20,481 nucleotides of DNA, from positions 1 to 20,481 of IMG/VR virus record IMGVR_UViG_3300018868_000057. One strand, written 5' to 3'. Shown here one piece after another: positions 6,779 to 12,271 of the stretch; positions within the stretch are counted from its first letter, which is position 1; each line of letters begins with the position of its first letter. Made by a program: the position numbers and the translations under genes. The notes under the pieces are model-generated. The model was not told where the DNA came from. It saw only the letters and a list, made by a program, of their open reading frames with translations, and made no database searches. Origin of the DNA: a virus.

Positions 6779-7138
6779 ATGACATCAGAGCAGGGCGTGG
6801 AGAAAACAGAAGAGAAAGTTTTTACAAAGAAGCACGATCTCCATCTCACCACCTTGCAAATGGCGGCGGTCGAGTCGATGGAGAGGAAATATAAAAAGGG
6901 AGTCGTAGAAAATTGTGGGACGAAATTATGGGAGATGCCCACCGCTCGCTTGGTTGAAGAGGCCATAGCCGAAGCAACAGATCAAATGGTATATCTCCTC
7001 ACCCTTCGCCAGCAAATGCATATTGTGATGGAGCTTGCTAGGGACGGATGCACGGACGAAACATTGACAAACCCTCGTGCAAGAGAGTGTTGCAATCTTA
7101 TTTACACTACTTTAACCGGTCAATCTAAACCCTTATGA
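6779..7138 (+). CDS. Small helical protein with MazG-like metal-binding motifs
   Basis: This 119-residue all-helical protein contains E32-S-M-E35 and E65-A-T-D68, an ExxE...ExxD pair that matches the metal-binding pattern of all-alpha NTP pyrophosphohydrolases (MazG/dUTPase-2 group). The spacing of 29 residues is at the long edge of the usual range. Around them lie KYKKGVVENCGTKLWEMPTA and EEAIAEATDQMVYLLTLRQQM, a layout seen in short phage proteins of this group (K-Y-x-x-G...LW...P...EAxxEAxD...YLLTLR). A dNTP-cleaning or nucleotide-signal-degrading role follows only if the fold is right. It starts 4 nt after the endolysin stop with AAAAGG upstream, and its stop overlaps the next start. Confidence 0.75.
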   Translation: MTSEQGVEKTEEKVFTKKHDLHLTTLQMAAVESMERKYKKGVVENCGTKLWEMPTARLVEEAIAEATDQMVYLLTLRQQMHIVMELARDGCTDETLTNPRARECCNLIYTTLTGQSKPL

Positions 7139-7884
7139 AGCCAATAAAGTTTGTCGCTTGTGGTGATATCCACGGCGACGAACAAGACGCTCCCTCGGTA
7201 AAGGCTCTGCTTGCTTTTACCAAGGAATACATCGGCAAGGATGGCGGGCTTGTGGTCTGCATCGGCGACCTCTGGGACTTCCGCGCCATTCGCAAGGGAG
7301 CGGGGGATGAGGAGCAAGCATCGAGTCTGCAAAAGGATTGGGATGCAGGGGAGGAGTTTATTCGAGAGTTCTTTAAGTTCGGGGATGAGAGAATCTTTTT
7401 AAGGGGCAACCACGATGAACGGATTTTCGATATGGCTAGGAACTGCCGAAGTGGAGTGGCTCGTGATTATGCCAATGATGGGATTGAGAATATCGAATTG
7501 ATAATGAAGGAAACCAAGGCGAGGATGTTCCCCTATGATTCAGTTGGTGGGATTTACAAGTGCGGGACGCTCTCATTCGCACACGGTTACGGCCACGCAA
7601 TGCACTCTGCCAAACAACACAGCGATGCGTATGGGGATGTTATCTTCGGCCACACCCACGCCATCGACTATTTCCGTAGCGTCTCGATCGACCCCCGGAC
7701 TGGCTACAATATCGGATGCCTATGCAACAAGACCCCAGAATATAATCGAGGCCAACTCCGTAGACTCCGCTGGCAACACGGCTGGGCGTTTGGAGCGATC
7801 TACCCAGACAAGACACACGAGGTATTCCAAGCACGGCAGAGGGGCAACAAGTTTTATTTACCAACTGACATAAAAGCATTTTAA
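7135..7884 (+). CDS. Calcineurin-like metallophosphoesterase
   Basis: All five metal-site motifs of the family are present in order: D11-I-H13 (GDIHGD), G44-D45-LW-D48, G91-N-H-D94 (RGNHDE), H150 (FAHGYG) and G172-H173-T-H175 (FGHTH). At 249 residues it is a single catalytic domain with nothing added. Family members hydrolyse phosphomono- or diesters with two metal ions; substrates range from phosphoproteins and dinucleotides to nucleic-acid ends, and the sequence alone does not choose among them. The start overlaps the preceding stop (ATGA). The ligase-like gene at 8671 is 0.8 kb downstream, which leaves a nucleic-acid end-processing role open. Confidence 0.9.
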   Translation: MKPIKFVACGDIHGDEQDAPSVKALLAFTKEYIGKDGGLVVCIGDLWDFRAIRKGAGDEEQASSLQKDWDAGEEFIREFFKFGDERIFLRGNHDERIFDMARNCRSGVARDYANDGIENIELIMKETKARMFPYDSVGGIYKCGTLSFAHGYGHAMHSAKQHSDAYGDVIFGHTHAIDYFRSVSIDPRTGYNIGCLCNKTPEYNRGQLRRLRWQHGWAFGAIYPDKTHEVFQARQRGNKFYLPTDIKAF

Positions 7885-7886
7885 TT

Positions 7887-8156
7887 ATGAAATCAAATCC
7901 TTGGCAGAAACTTTTACAAGAACACATCAAAGACAAGTTTGCACCACCCCCACCAGCGGGATATCACACGAGGGAGGAAGTAAGTAAGTTGTGGGGAAAA
8001 TCAATGAACACGACCTCAAGAATGTTGAGCCAAATGCTCCTTGAAAAGAAAGTGGACATGAAAAGACATCCCTTTGTTATCCCCAGAAAAGACCATCGTG
8101 TAGTTCGCAACTTAAAAATCTACAAGATTCTCCCTACAAAGCCCCCTCGTAAGTAG
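7887..8156 (+). CDS. Small winged-helix/HTH-like protein
   Basis: This 89-residue basic protein has a helix-turn-helix-like core (GYHTREEVSKLWGKSMNTTS followed by RMLSQMLLEKKVDMKRHPF) and a strand pair (VRNLKIYKI) that could be the wing. The architecture resembles small MarR/ArsR-style DNA-binding folds, but I cannot assign a family. It starts 2 nt after the phosphoesterase stop with no Shine-Dalgarno sequence (TTTTAATTATG). It is the last gene before the 84-nt non-coding stretch carrying the repeated element, so it may regulate that region; this is inference from position. Confidence 0.65.
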   Translation: MKSNPWQKLLQEHIKDKFAPPPPAGYHTREEVSKLWGKSMNTTSRMLSQMLLEKKVDMKRHPFVIPRKDHRVVRNLKIYKILPTKPPRK

Positions 8157-8240
8157 CGTGGTTATAGGGACTTACAAACAATCGTCAAAATAAGATAAAT
8201 AAACCCTTTACAAGTTAGGGGAGTGTGATAGGGTGTGGGT
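8157..8240 (+). promoter_or_regulatory. Non-coding leader/promoter region with repeated element (copy 1)
   Basis: This AT-rich gap contains TAAATAAACCCTTTACAA at 8196-8213, ending 27 nt before ATG 8241. The same element with one C fewer occurs at 8626-8642, ending 28 nt before ATG 8671. TTTACA (8207-8212) would serve as a -35 box, but the only -10-like bases nearby (GATAGG, 8227-8232) are poor and too close. Another ACTTACAA lies at 8170-8177. No convincing terminator hairpin is seen. Confidence 0.5.
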
Positions 8241-8519
8241 ATGCAAACAACCACAGCAAACACAAGATACTCAAAACAAGCCCACTCATTCACCGATGAA
8301 GATGGGGAAACAATAAATGCAATCGTTTATGGAGGACTAGATCATCCGAGCGATATCAACGGAAATATACACATCGTTGATCTTGGTGAAGGCCACGAGG
8401 GAGGACGCTATATGCTGACCCTTGAAAATGATGGATGGCTTTCTGATGATTTGAAAGACCTTGAGCCCCGCCTCTTTGAATGGATGAAAGCCGAAGGATA
8501 CGAAGAAGATTCCAAATAA
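8241..8519 (+). CDS. Small acidic protein, unknown (92 aa)
   Basis: ATG 8241 is preferred over GTG 8235, two codons upstream. The protein is strongly acidic, with a Thr/Asn-rich N-terminus, several Gly turns (GGLDHPSDINGNIHIVDLGE) and an acidic C-terminal helix (DDLKDLEPRLFEWMKAEGYE). No motif or family is recognised. It is the first gene behind the repeated element and so may begin an early transcript. Small acidic phage proteins often bind host proteins, but nothing here proves that. Confidence 0.6.
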   Translation: MQTTTANTRYSKQAHSFTDEDGETINAIVYGGLDHPSDINGNIHIVDLGEGHEGGRYMLTLENDGWLSDDLKDLEPRLFEWMKAEGYEEDSK

Positions 8520-8545
8520 CCCCCAACCAAGAAAGAACAAAACAA

Positions 8546-8632
8546 ATGACCAAACTCCTTATATCGTATATCGCTGGCCTCGTGATCGGGGCTGGCTCGG
8601 TACTTATAATAGTTGAACATCTACTTAAATAA
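8546..8632 (+). CDS. 28-aa single-helix membrane peptide
   Basis: ATG 8546 to TAA 8630-8632 encodes a peptide that is almost wholly a transmembrane helix (TKLLISYIAGLVIGAGSVLI, then VEHLLK). It has a basic residue at the front and a charged tail. Upstream sequence is A-rich (AAGAAAGAACAAAACAA) with no true Shine-Dalgarno sequence. Its stop codon lies inside the second copy of the repeated element. A hydrophobic reading frame with matching flanking charges is unlikely to be accidental, but at this length the evidence is limited. Function unknown. Confidence 0.5.
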   Translation: MTKLLISYIAGLVIGAGSVLIIVEHLLK

Positions 8633-8664
8633 ACCTTTACAACTCCAAATCGAAATCCTAGAAC
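8626..8664 (+). promoter_or_regulatory. Repeated element (copy 2) with candidate promoter
   Basis: TAAATAAACCTTTACAA (8626-8642) repeats the element at 8196-8213. Within it, TTTACA (8636-8641) is a 5/6 match to a sigma-70 -35 box; 17 nt later TAGAAC (8659-8664) is a 4/6 -10 box. Transcription from here would start at or next to ATG 8671, giving a nearly leaderless mRNA, which fits the absence of a Shine-Dalgarno sequence before 8671. Confidence 0.45.
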
Positions 8665-8670
8665 AAATCA

Positions 8671-9240
8671 ATGACATCCTTCCACCTCCCCGCAAGACCG
8701 CAAGCCTCCACAGTTCCAGCATCTCACATCGAGTTCAAAAAAGATACAGCCATTGAGGGCAAGGCGAATGGCTGGCGCGGATTGTTCGATCAAGAAACCA
8801 AGCAAGGCTACAACCGCCACGGCAAGTTCGCCTCAAATCATAACTTAATGGCCGAGAGGATTCTTGGTGCTGGAATCAAATCCCGCTTTGTCGATTGTGA
8901 GATTATGGGGCAGAGGACAAGGACTGGCAAAGGAACTATCGTGGTAATGGATGCCTTCGACCCAGCCAACCCCAAACCCTACGCCGAAAGGATGAAGGAG
9001 ATCGAACACATCGAAGCCGTGACCTTTGATGTGCCACAGAACAAGCTCCTCCGATTTGTTCAGCTTGCCCACCACAAGATCAATTCGATATGGGAGGAGA
9101 TGAACTTTCAAAACAACAAGGCGGGGGAAGTTATCTGGGAAGGCTTCGTGATGAAGGCTCTGGATGACGGCAAGTATCCTTATATCACCAACCCAAACTA
9201 CTGCTCGCCCTCGTGGCAGAAACAGAGGATTCGCTGGTGA
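8671..9240 (+). CDS. Minimal ATP-dependent DNA ligase-like nucleotidyltransferase
   Basis: The 189-residue protein shows the motifs of the DNA ligase/mRNA capping superfamily in order: motif I K31-A-N-G34 followed by WRG (nucleotide-accepting lysine), Ia-like NRHGK (48-52), III FVDCEIMG with Glu77 (73-80), IIIa IVVMDAFD (90-97), IV E157-G-F-V-M-K162, and V near SPSWQKQRIRW (179-189). It stops directly after motif V, so the OB-fold domain and motif VI of ordinary ligases are absent. Motif I has Asn where most ligases have Asp (KxDG). It probably seals nicks in phage DNA, possibly with a separate partner, but RNA or other nucleotidyl transfer is possible. No Shine-Dalgarno sequence precedes the start. 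Confidence 0.8.
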   Translation: MTSFHLPARPQASTVPASHIEFKKDTAIEGKANGWRGLFDQETKQGYNRHGKFASNHNLMAERILGAGIKSRFVDCEIMGQRTRTGKGTIVVMDAFDPANPKPYAERMKEIEHIEAVTFDVPQNKLLRFVQLAHHKINSIWEEMNFQNNKAGEVIWEGFVMKALDDGKYPYITNPNYCSPSWQKQRIRW

Positions 9241-9461
9241 TTATTTTCCTAGTCGCTTTCTTTGGGCTTCTGATTCTGCAAGGCGTGAGGATATTCGCAA
9301 AGCACATCGACCAGCAGAACTATGAGAGGCGCAAGTTTTATTTATTCGTGGCCGCCGAGCTAGATAAGATGGATAAGATCGTTGCCGAGGGCAACCAGCC
9401 AAAAGAACCGAAGCAACCAGAGCTAGTCCTTCCTAGCAAGAACTGGGTTGGGCGTAACTAA
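9237..9461 (+). CDS. Single-helix membrane protein, unknown (74 aa)
   Basis: GTG 9237 overlaps the ligase stop (GTGA) and has AGAGGA 6 nt upstream, so I prefer it over GTG 9213, which lies 24 nt inside the ligase gene. The N-terminus is a transmembrane helix (VIIFLVAFFGLLILQGVRIF), followed by a charged helical region (QQNYERRKFYLFVAAELDKM) and a Lys/Pro/Glu-rich tail (NQPKEPKQPELVLP). The topology is probably N-out/C-in. No family is recognised. It abuts the nuclease gene with no gap. Confidence 0.65.
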   Translation: MIIFLVAFFGLLILQGVRIFAKHIDQQNYERRKFYLFVAAELDKMDKIVAEGNQPKEPKQPELVLPSKNWVGRN

Positions 9462-9773
9462 ATGAAGCTCTCCCCATCGGCCAAGTTTGAACTTCTATGG
9501 AGAAGCCTTGGTGGTGGGGAGCTAAAAAAGGAATACAAATTTGCAGAAGGCAGAAGGTTTCGGTTTGATTATTATTCTTTTGGAATAGCTATCGAGCTAG
9601 AGGGTGGGGTTTGGACAAGAGGCAGACACACCAGACCCTCCGGGTTCTTGAACGATATGGAGAAATACAACCTCGCCGCCTCTATGGGCATCCTAGTTTT
9701 CCGAGTGCCATCTCACGACATCAGTACCAAATGGGTTTCCCCGATAGTCAAAACAATCATGGAAAGGTATTAA
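9462..9773 (+). CDS. Small PD-(D/E)XK-type endonuclease
   Basis: This 103-residue protein has the compact pattern F-R-F-D36 ... A-I-E45-L-E47-G-G followed by VWTRGRHTRPSGFLNDMEKYN and a strand with FRVP. The order Asp, then E-x-E/K on a strand, then a helix with EKYN is that of small phage nucleases of the PD-(D/E)XK superfamily (related to Vsr/DUF559-type and phage resolvase-like enzymes). The classical ExK lysine is replaced by Glu47; Lys68 on the helix may substitute. Likely role: cleaving branched or mismatched DNA during phage recombination or repair. ATG follows the previous stop directly. Confidence 0.78.
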   Translation: MKLSPSAKFELLWRSLGGGELKKEYKFAEGRRFRFDYYSFGIAIELEGGVWTRGRHTRPSGFLNDMEKYNLAASMGILVFRVPSHDISTKWVSPIVKTIMERY

Positions 9774-9776
9774 ATT

Positions 9777-9992
9777 ATGAGTGAAGAACTGCCTACATTC
9801 TGGCATCAAGAACCAGCCAAGAAAAAATTACCAAATGAAACTACGGATCAATGGGTAGTAAGAGTGTTTGGAGCGTTCCCCGATACAGAGTTCGACAGCC
9901 GGAATGACTTTAGATTTTTGAACTTACCCAAGACACAGAAAGAAAACGCCGAAGGCTTTGGCGTATTCGATGACGGACAACACAAACAATAA
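9777..9992 (+). CDS. Small protein, unknown (71 aa)
   Basis: Starts at ATG 9777 (TTAAATTATG), 3 nt after the nuclease stop and with no Shine-Dalgarno sequence. It has a Pro/Lys-rich N-terminus (PTFWHQEPAKKKLPNE), a short helix with Trp (TDQWVVRVFGAFPD) and an acidic/aromatic C-terminus. No domain is recognised. It lies between the nuclease and the putative annealing protein in the same direction with normal spacing, so it is probably real. An in-frame start of the next gene at ATG 9970 would overlap its end, but 10012 fits better. Confidence 0.6.
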   Translation: MSEELPTFWHQEPAKKKLPNETTDQWVVRVFGAFPDTEFDSRNDFRFLNLPKTQKENAEGFGVFDDGQHKQ

Positions 9993-10011
9993 ACAAAGAA
10001 AGAACCAACAA

Positions 10012-10818
10012 ATGAATGACCAACTAGCAGTACACAACGGCAACGGAGTCTCCAATCATATCCGACAAGCAACGGATGTGGCGGGGGCTTGTCGTGCCAT
10101 CGTAAAGGAAACTTGCCAACGCATCGGCCAAAAAGATTATGTTCGGGTTGAGGGCTGGCAGGCCATCGCAGTCGCCCACGGATGCGTTGCCTCCGCAAGA
10201 GATGTAGAGAGACTCGACGATGGCTATCGTTGCATCGGTGAGGTAAAGCGAATGGACAACGGCCAAGTAATCTCCCAAGCCGAGGGGTTCTTGGGTGATG
10301 ACGAGCCGATGTGGGAGAAGCGTCCGACCTACGCCAAGAGGGCGATGTGCCAGACTCGTGCAATCAGTAGGGCTTGTCGCTCTGCCTTTGCCCATATCGT
10401 AGTCCTAATCGACAAGAGCCTATCCACCACACCAGCCGAGGAAGTTCCTTATGGGGGATTCCAAGATATCAACACGGAGAAGTTTGAGGAAGCACCCAAG
10501 GCCGAACCCGCAAAGATCAGCAAGGCAGACTTGGCAGATATCACAGCCAAGCTCAACTCGCCCAACAAAACCAACGGTACAGAACCGAGGGATATGGAGT
10601 TGAAGTTCGGCAAATACAAAGGCTCAACCCTTCGGCAGATTGCCGCCTTCGGTGATAAGGGCTTGGACTACTTGGACTGGTTGAGCAAACAAGAACTCAA
10701 ACCCGGCAAGGACGGCCAACCATATAAGAACGACATCATACGCAACGAAATCATCCAAGAAATTCTTTTGGAGAGCGAGGCGTTAGCAAAAGGAACACCC
10801 GATGAAATCCCATTCTGA
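10012..10818 (+). CDS. Putative single-strand annealing protein with C-terminal DUF3820/ExoX-C-like domain
   Basis: ATG 10012 is chosen because it follows the previous stop and an A/G-rich leader; ATG 9970 is an alternative. Residues 20-135 contain KDYVRVEGWQAIAVAHG, SARDVERLDDGYRCIGEVKR and RPTYAKRAMCQTRAISRACR. I recognise this as a phage family placed near recombination genes; the Y-x-K/R-R-A-x-x-Q-T-R-A-x-S-R-A-x-R block resembles helices of Erf/Rad52-type annealing proteins, which is inference. An acidic Ala/Pro/Lys linker follows (about 145-195), then LKFGKYKGSTLRQIAAFGDK and LDYLDWL (198-224), typical of the ExoX C-terminal/DUF3820 module. Neighbouring nuclease and ligase-like genes support a recombination/repair role. 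Confidence 0.68.
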   Translation: MNDQLAVHNGNGVSNHIRQATDVAGACRAIVKETCQRIGQKDYVRVEGWQAIAVAHGCVASARDVERLDDGYRCIGEVKRMDNGQVISQAEGFLGDDEPMWEKRPTYAKRAMCQTRAISRACRSAFAHIVVLIDKSLSTTPAEEVPYGGFQDINTEKFEEAPKAEPAKISKADLADITAKLNSPNKTNGTEPRDMELKFGKYKGSTLRQIAAFGDKGLDYLDWLSKQELKPGKDGQPYKNDIIRNEIIQEILLESEALAKGTPDEIPF

Positions 10819-10990
10819 ACTTATCCAAGACATCCTTAACGATGTGAGGAGTAAGGCCGCCGACCTCGAAAGAGAACGATGCGCCGATCTGGTTCAACAA
10901 CTGGCAGACGGAACGGAGGACGCAGTCATCACCGGAATCTTAAACGAGGTGGTGGTCGCAATAAGGAGGCTTGCAGATGTCGGCCATTGA
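10802..10990 (+). CDS. Small helical protein, unknown (62 aa)
   Basis: ATG 10802 overlaps the previous gene by 17 nt, and its own end overlaps the next gene by 14 nt, a nested coupling pattern. It is fully helical with an amphipathic pattern (LIQDILNDVRSKAADLERER, then CADLVQQLADG and GILNEVVVAIRRLAD). It resembles the many short phage proteins with an ERERCA motif whose function is unknown. The small size and charge pattern suggest a dimeric helical bundle. Confidence 0.65.
   Translation: MKSHSELIQDILNDVRSKAADLERERCADLVQQLADGTEDAVITGILNEVVVAIRRLADVGH
10963..10969 (+). promoter_or_regulatory. Strong Shine-Dalgarno sequence (AAGGAGG)
   Basis: AAGGAGG ends 7 nt before ATG 10977 and fixes that start over the upstream in-frame TTG at 10971. 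It is one of very few strong sites in the window. Confidence 0.85.
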
Positions 10991-11195
10991 TGTTCGGATA
11001 CCAGAAACCAAGTGGTCAATGCTGGAGTGGAATACAACCAAGGAGATACCAAATGAAAATAGCAGGGTTCTTATCTATAATGGAAAAGAAGTTATCGGCG
11101 GGAGATACTTACAAGGGGACTATGTCGCCCAGAATTGGGGTCAACAAACCGAAGTCGTACTTTGGGCAAAGTGGCCGACCGCACCCAAATGGTGA
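10977..11195 (+). CDS. DUF551-like small phage protein
   Basis: Start ATG 10977 is set by AAGGAGG upstream. The 72-residue protein has the layout W-N-x-x-x-E-I-P-N...R-V-L-I-Y-N-G...G-x-Y-x-x-G-x-Y...W-A-K-W-P-x-A-P, which is that of DUF551 and related phage proteins (Trp-rich N-terminus, VLVY strand, terminal W-x-P). The biochemical function of the family is unknown; such genes are common in accessory regions of phages. It overlaps the previous gene by 14 nt and the next membrane-protein gene by a few nt. Confidence 0.7.
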   Translation: MSAIDVRIPETKWSMLEWNTTKEIPNENSRVLIYNGKEVIGGRYLQGDYVAQNWGQQTEVVLWAKWPTAPKW

Positions 11196-11338
11196 GTTTC
11201 CTTTCATACATCGTGAATCATTTAGCGGTGTGGTTCGTAGTTGCGGTCTGCTCATACAGCGTATTCATTCTGGGGCTATATCTGCTAGGCCGATTGTTGG
11301 GCTGGTTAAAAGATTGGTGGGACAACTATGAGCGTTAA
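11189..11338 (+). CDS. Small membrane protein, unknown (49 aa)
   Basis: The likely start is ATG 11189 (or GTG 11192, which forms GTGA with the previous stop); a longer frame reaching back to 11135 has no membrane or family logic upstream. One long hydrophobic stretch (VNHLAVWFVVAVCSYSVFIL, then GLYLLGRLL) is followed by an aromatic-basic tail (GWLKDWWDNYER). This could be one long or two short helices. The end overlaps the next start at 11328 by 11 nt. Function unknown. Confidence 0.6.
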   Translation: MVSFLSYIVNHLAVWFVVAVCSYSVFILGLYLLGRLLGWLKDWWDNYER

Positions 11339-11537
11339 GAGACTAAAGCTCGTAGAGCAATTCCACTCCGTTGTGTCCAAGAGGTTGAGGGATTTATTTA
11401 AAGACTTCGACCACGCAAAGCGGGAGTCTTACAAGGACATCATAAGCCACCTAGACTACTCGCATCGAATCACTAAAGAGTTGTTGGAGCGAGCCAAGAA
11501 ATATCAAAAGCGAGATGCGGAGAAGGCCAAGAAGTGA
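11328..11537 (+). CDS. Basic helical protein, unknown (69 aa)
   Basis: ATG 11328 lies inside the end of the previous gene. The protein is almost wholly helical and basic (LKLVEQFHSVVSKRLRDLFK, HAKRESYKDIISHLDYSHRI, ending KYQKRDAEKAKK). There is no recognised domain; the high Lys/Arg content suggests nucleic-acid or membrane-surface contact. Its stop TGA overlaps GTG 11534 of the replication gene, indicating translational coupling. Confidence 0.6.
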   Translation: MSVKRLKLVEQFHSVVSKRLRDLFKDFDHAKRESYKDIISHLDYSHRITKELLERAKKYQKRDAEKAKK

Positions 11538-12271
11538 AGTTGCCGTGGATTAAATTCTATCCGGGTGACTGGCTTTCCGATGAGGCTTTGCGGTCTTGTT
11601 CGGTTGAGGCGAGAGGCTTGTGGGTGGATATGCTTTGTCTTATGGCAAAGTCTGAATCCCACGGCCATCTCCTCATCGGTGGCAAGCCAGCTAGAGCCGA
11701 ACAGATAGCCAGAATCGTTGGTCTTTTACCCCAAAAGACTATGGAACTGATGGATGAGTTGAACTCCTCCGGTGTGTTCAGCTTCGATAACGAGACCATA
11801 ATATCCCGCAGGATGGTCAAGGATGAGCGAGTGCGTAAGTCTGACGCTAGTAGGAAGATGCACCAGCGTCACGGCGATGTCCGTCCGATGTCCAGAGAAT
11901 GTCCAGCAAATGTCACGGGGCAGAAGCTAGAGGCTAGAAGTCAGAAGCTAGAAGCTAGAACAGAGAGAGAGGGCTTGCGCCCCTCGCACGCTGAATGGAT
12001 TGCCTTCGCACAAGAGATCGGATGGAGATTGACGGATGCGGAGTCGGCTTTTGATTATTATCAGAGCAACGGATGGAAGGTCGGGGGCAAGGCATCGGTT
12101 AAGGATTGGCGAGCGTGTGCCAGAAATTGTCAGCGCAGAAGCAACCAACAACCAACCCAAGGAAACCAACCAATGAAGAAACCAATCAAATCGGGGTGCG
12201 AATCCCCACCAACTTACAAAATTATGGGCTTTCAGACGCTTGAAGCGTGGGAAAAGGCGGGGTGTCCGTGA
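11534..12271 (+). CDS. Replisome-organizer-like replication protein (DUF1376/DnaD-like)
   Basis: GTG 11534 overlaps the previous stop (GTGA). Residues 1-105 begin KLPWIKFYPGDWLSDEALRS and continue C-S-x-E-A-R-G-L-W-x-D-M-L-C-L-M, the classic N-terminal winged-helix domain of DUF1376-type phage replication proteins. A linker at 130-143 carries a 7-residue repeat (QKLEARS, QKLEART). Residues 150-200 (WIAFAQEIGWRLTDAESAFD, then YYQSNGWKVGGKASVKDW) match the DnaD/replisome-organizer C-terminal helices. Such proteins bind the origin, often inside their own gene, and load the host helicase. The DNA repeats under the linker are a candidate binding array. Confidence 0.82.
   Translation: MKLPWIKFYPGDWLSDEALRSCSVEARGLWVDMLCLMAKSESHGHLLIGGKPARAEQIARIVGLLPQKTMELMDELNSSGVFSFDNETIISRRMVKDERVRKSDASRKMHQRHGDVRPMSRECPANVTGQKLEARSQKLEARTEREGLRPSHAEWIAFAQEIGWRLTDAESAFDYYQSNGWKVGGKASVKDWRACARNCQRRSNQQPTQGNQPMKKPIKSGCESPPTYKIMGFQTLEAWEKAGCP
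11922..11963 (+). repeat. 7-nt tandem repeats, candidate origin iterons
   Basis: Six consecutive 7-mers: AGAAGCT, AGAGGCT, AGAAGTC, AGAAGCT, AGAAGCT, AGAACAG, followed by an AGAGAGA tract. Three 7-mers make a 21-nt unit (11922-11942 and 11943-11963), so the protein sees a 7-residue repeat. Placement in the linker of a replisome organizer parallels lambda O, whose iterons lie in its own gene. Confidence 0.6.

Noticed and set aside
8157-8240. tRNA or riboswitch in the non-coding gap
   Set aside because: No cloverleaf, conserved aptamer pattern or stable stem was seen; only the repeated element stands out.
9848-10363. 171-codon - strand frame over the annealing-protein gene
   Set aside because: Rich in Arg/His/Pro/Leu/Cys, typical of antisense shadows; no start signal or family.
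10879-11331. 150-codon + strand frame across four small genes
   Set aside because: It crosses several coupled genes with start signals of their own, including one with AAGGAGG; composition (Arg/Gly/Ser-rich start) looks accidental.
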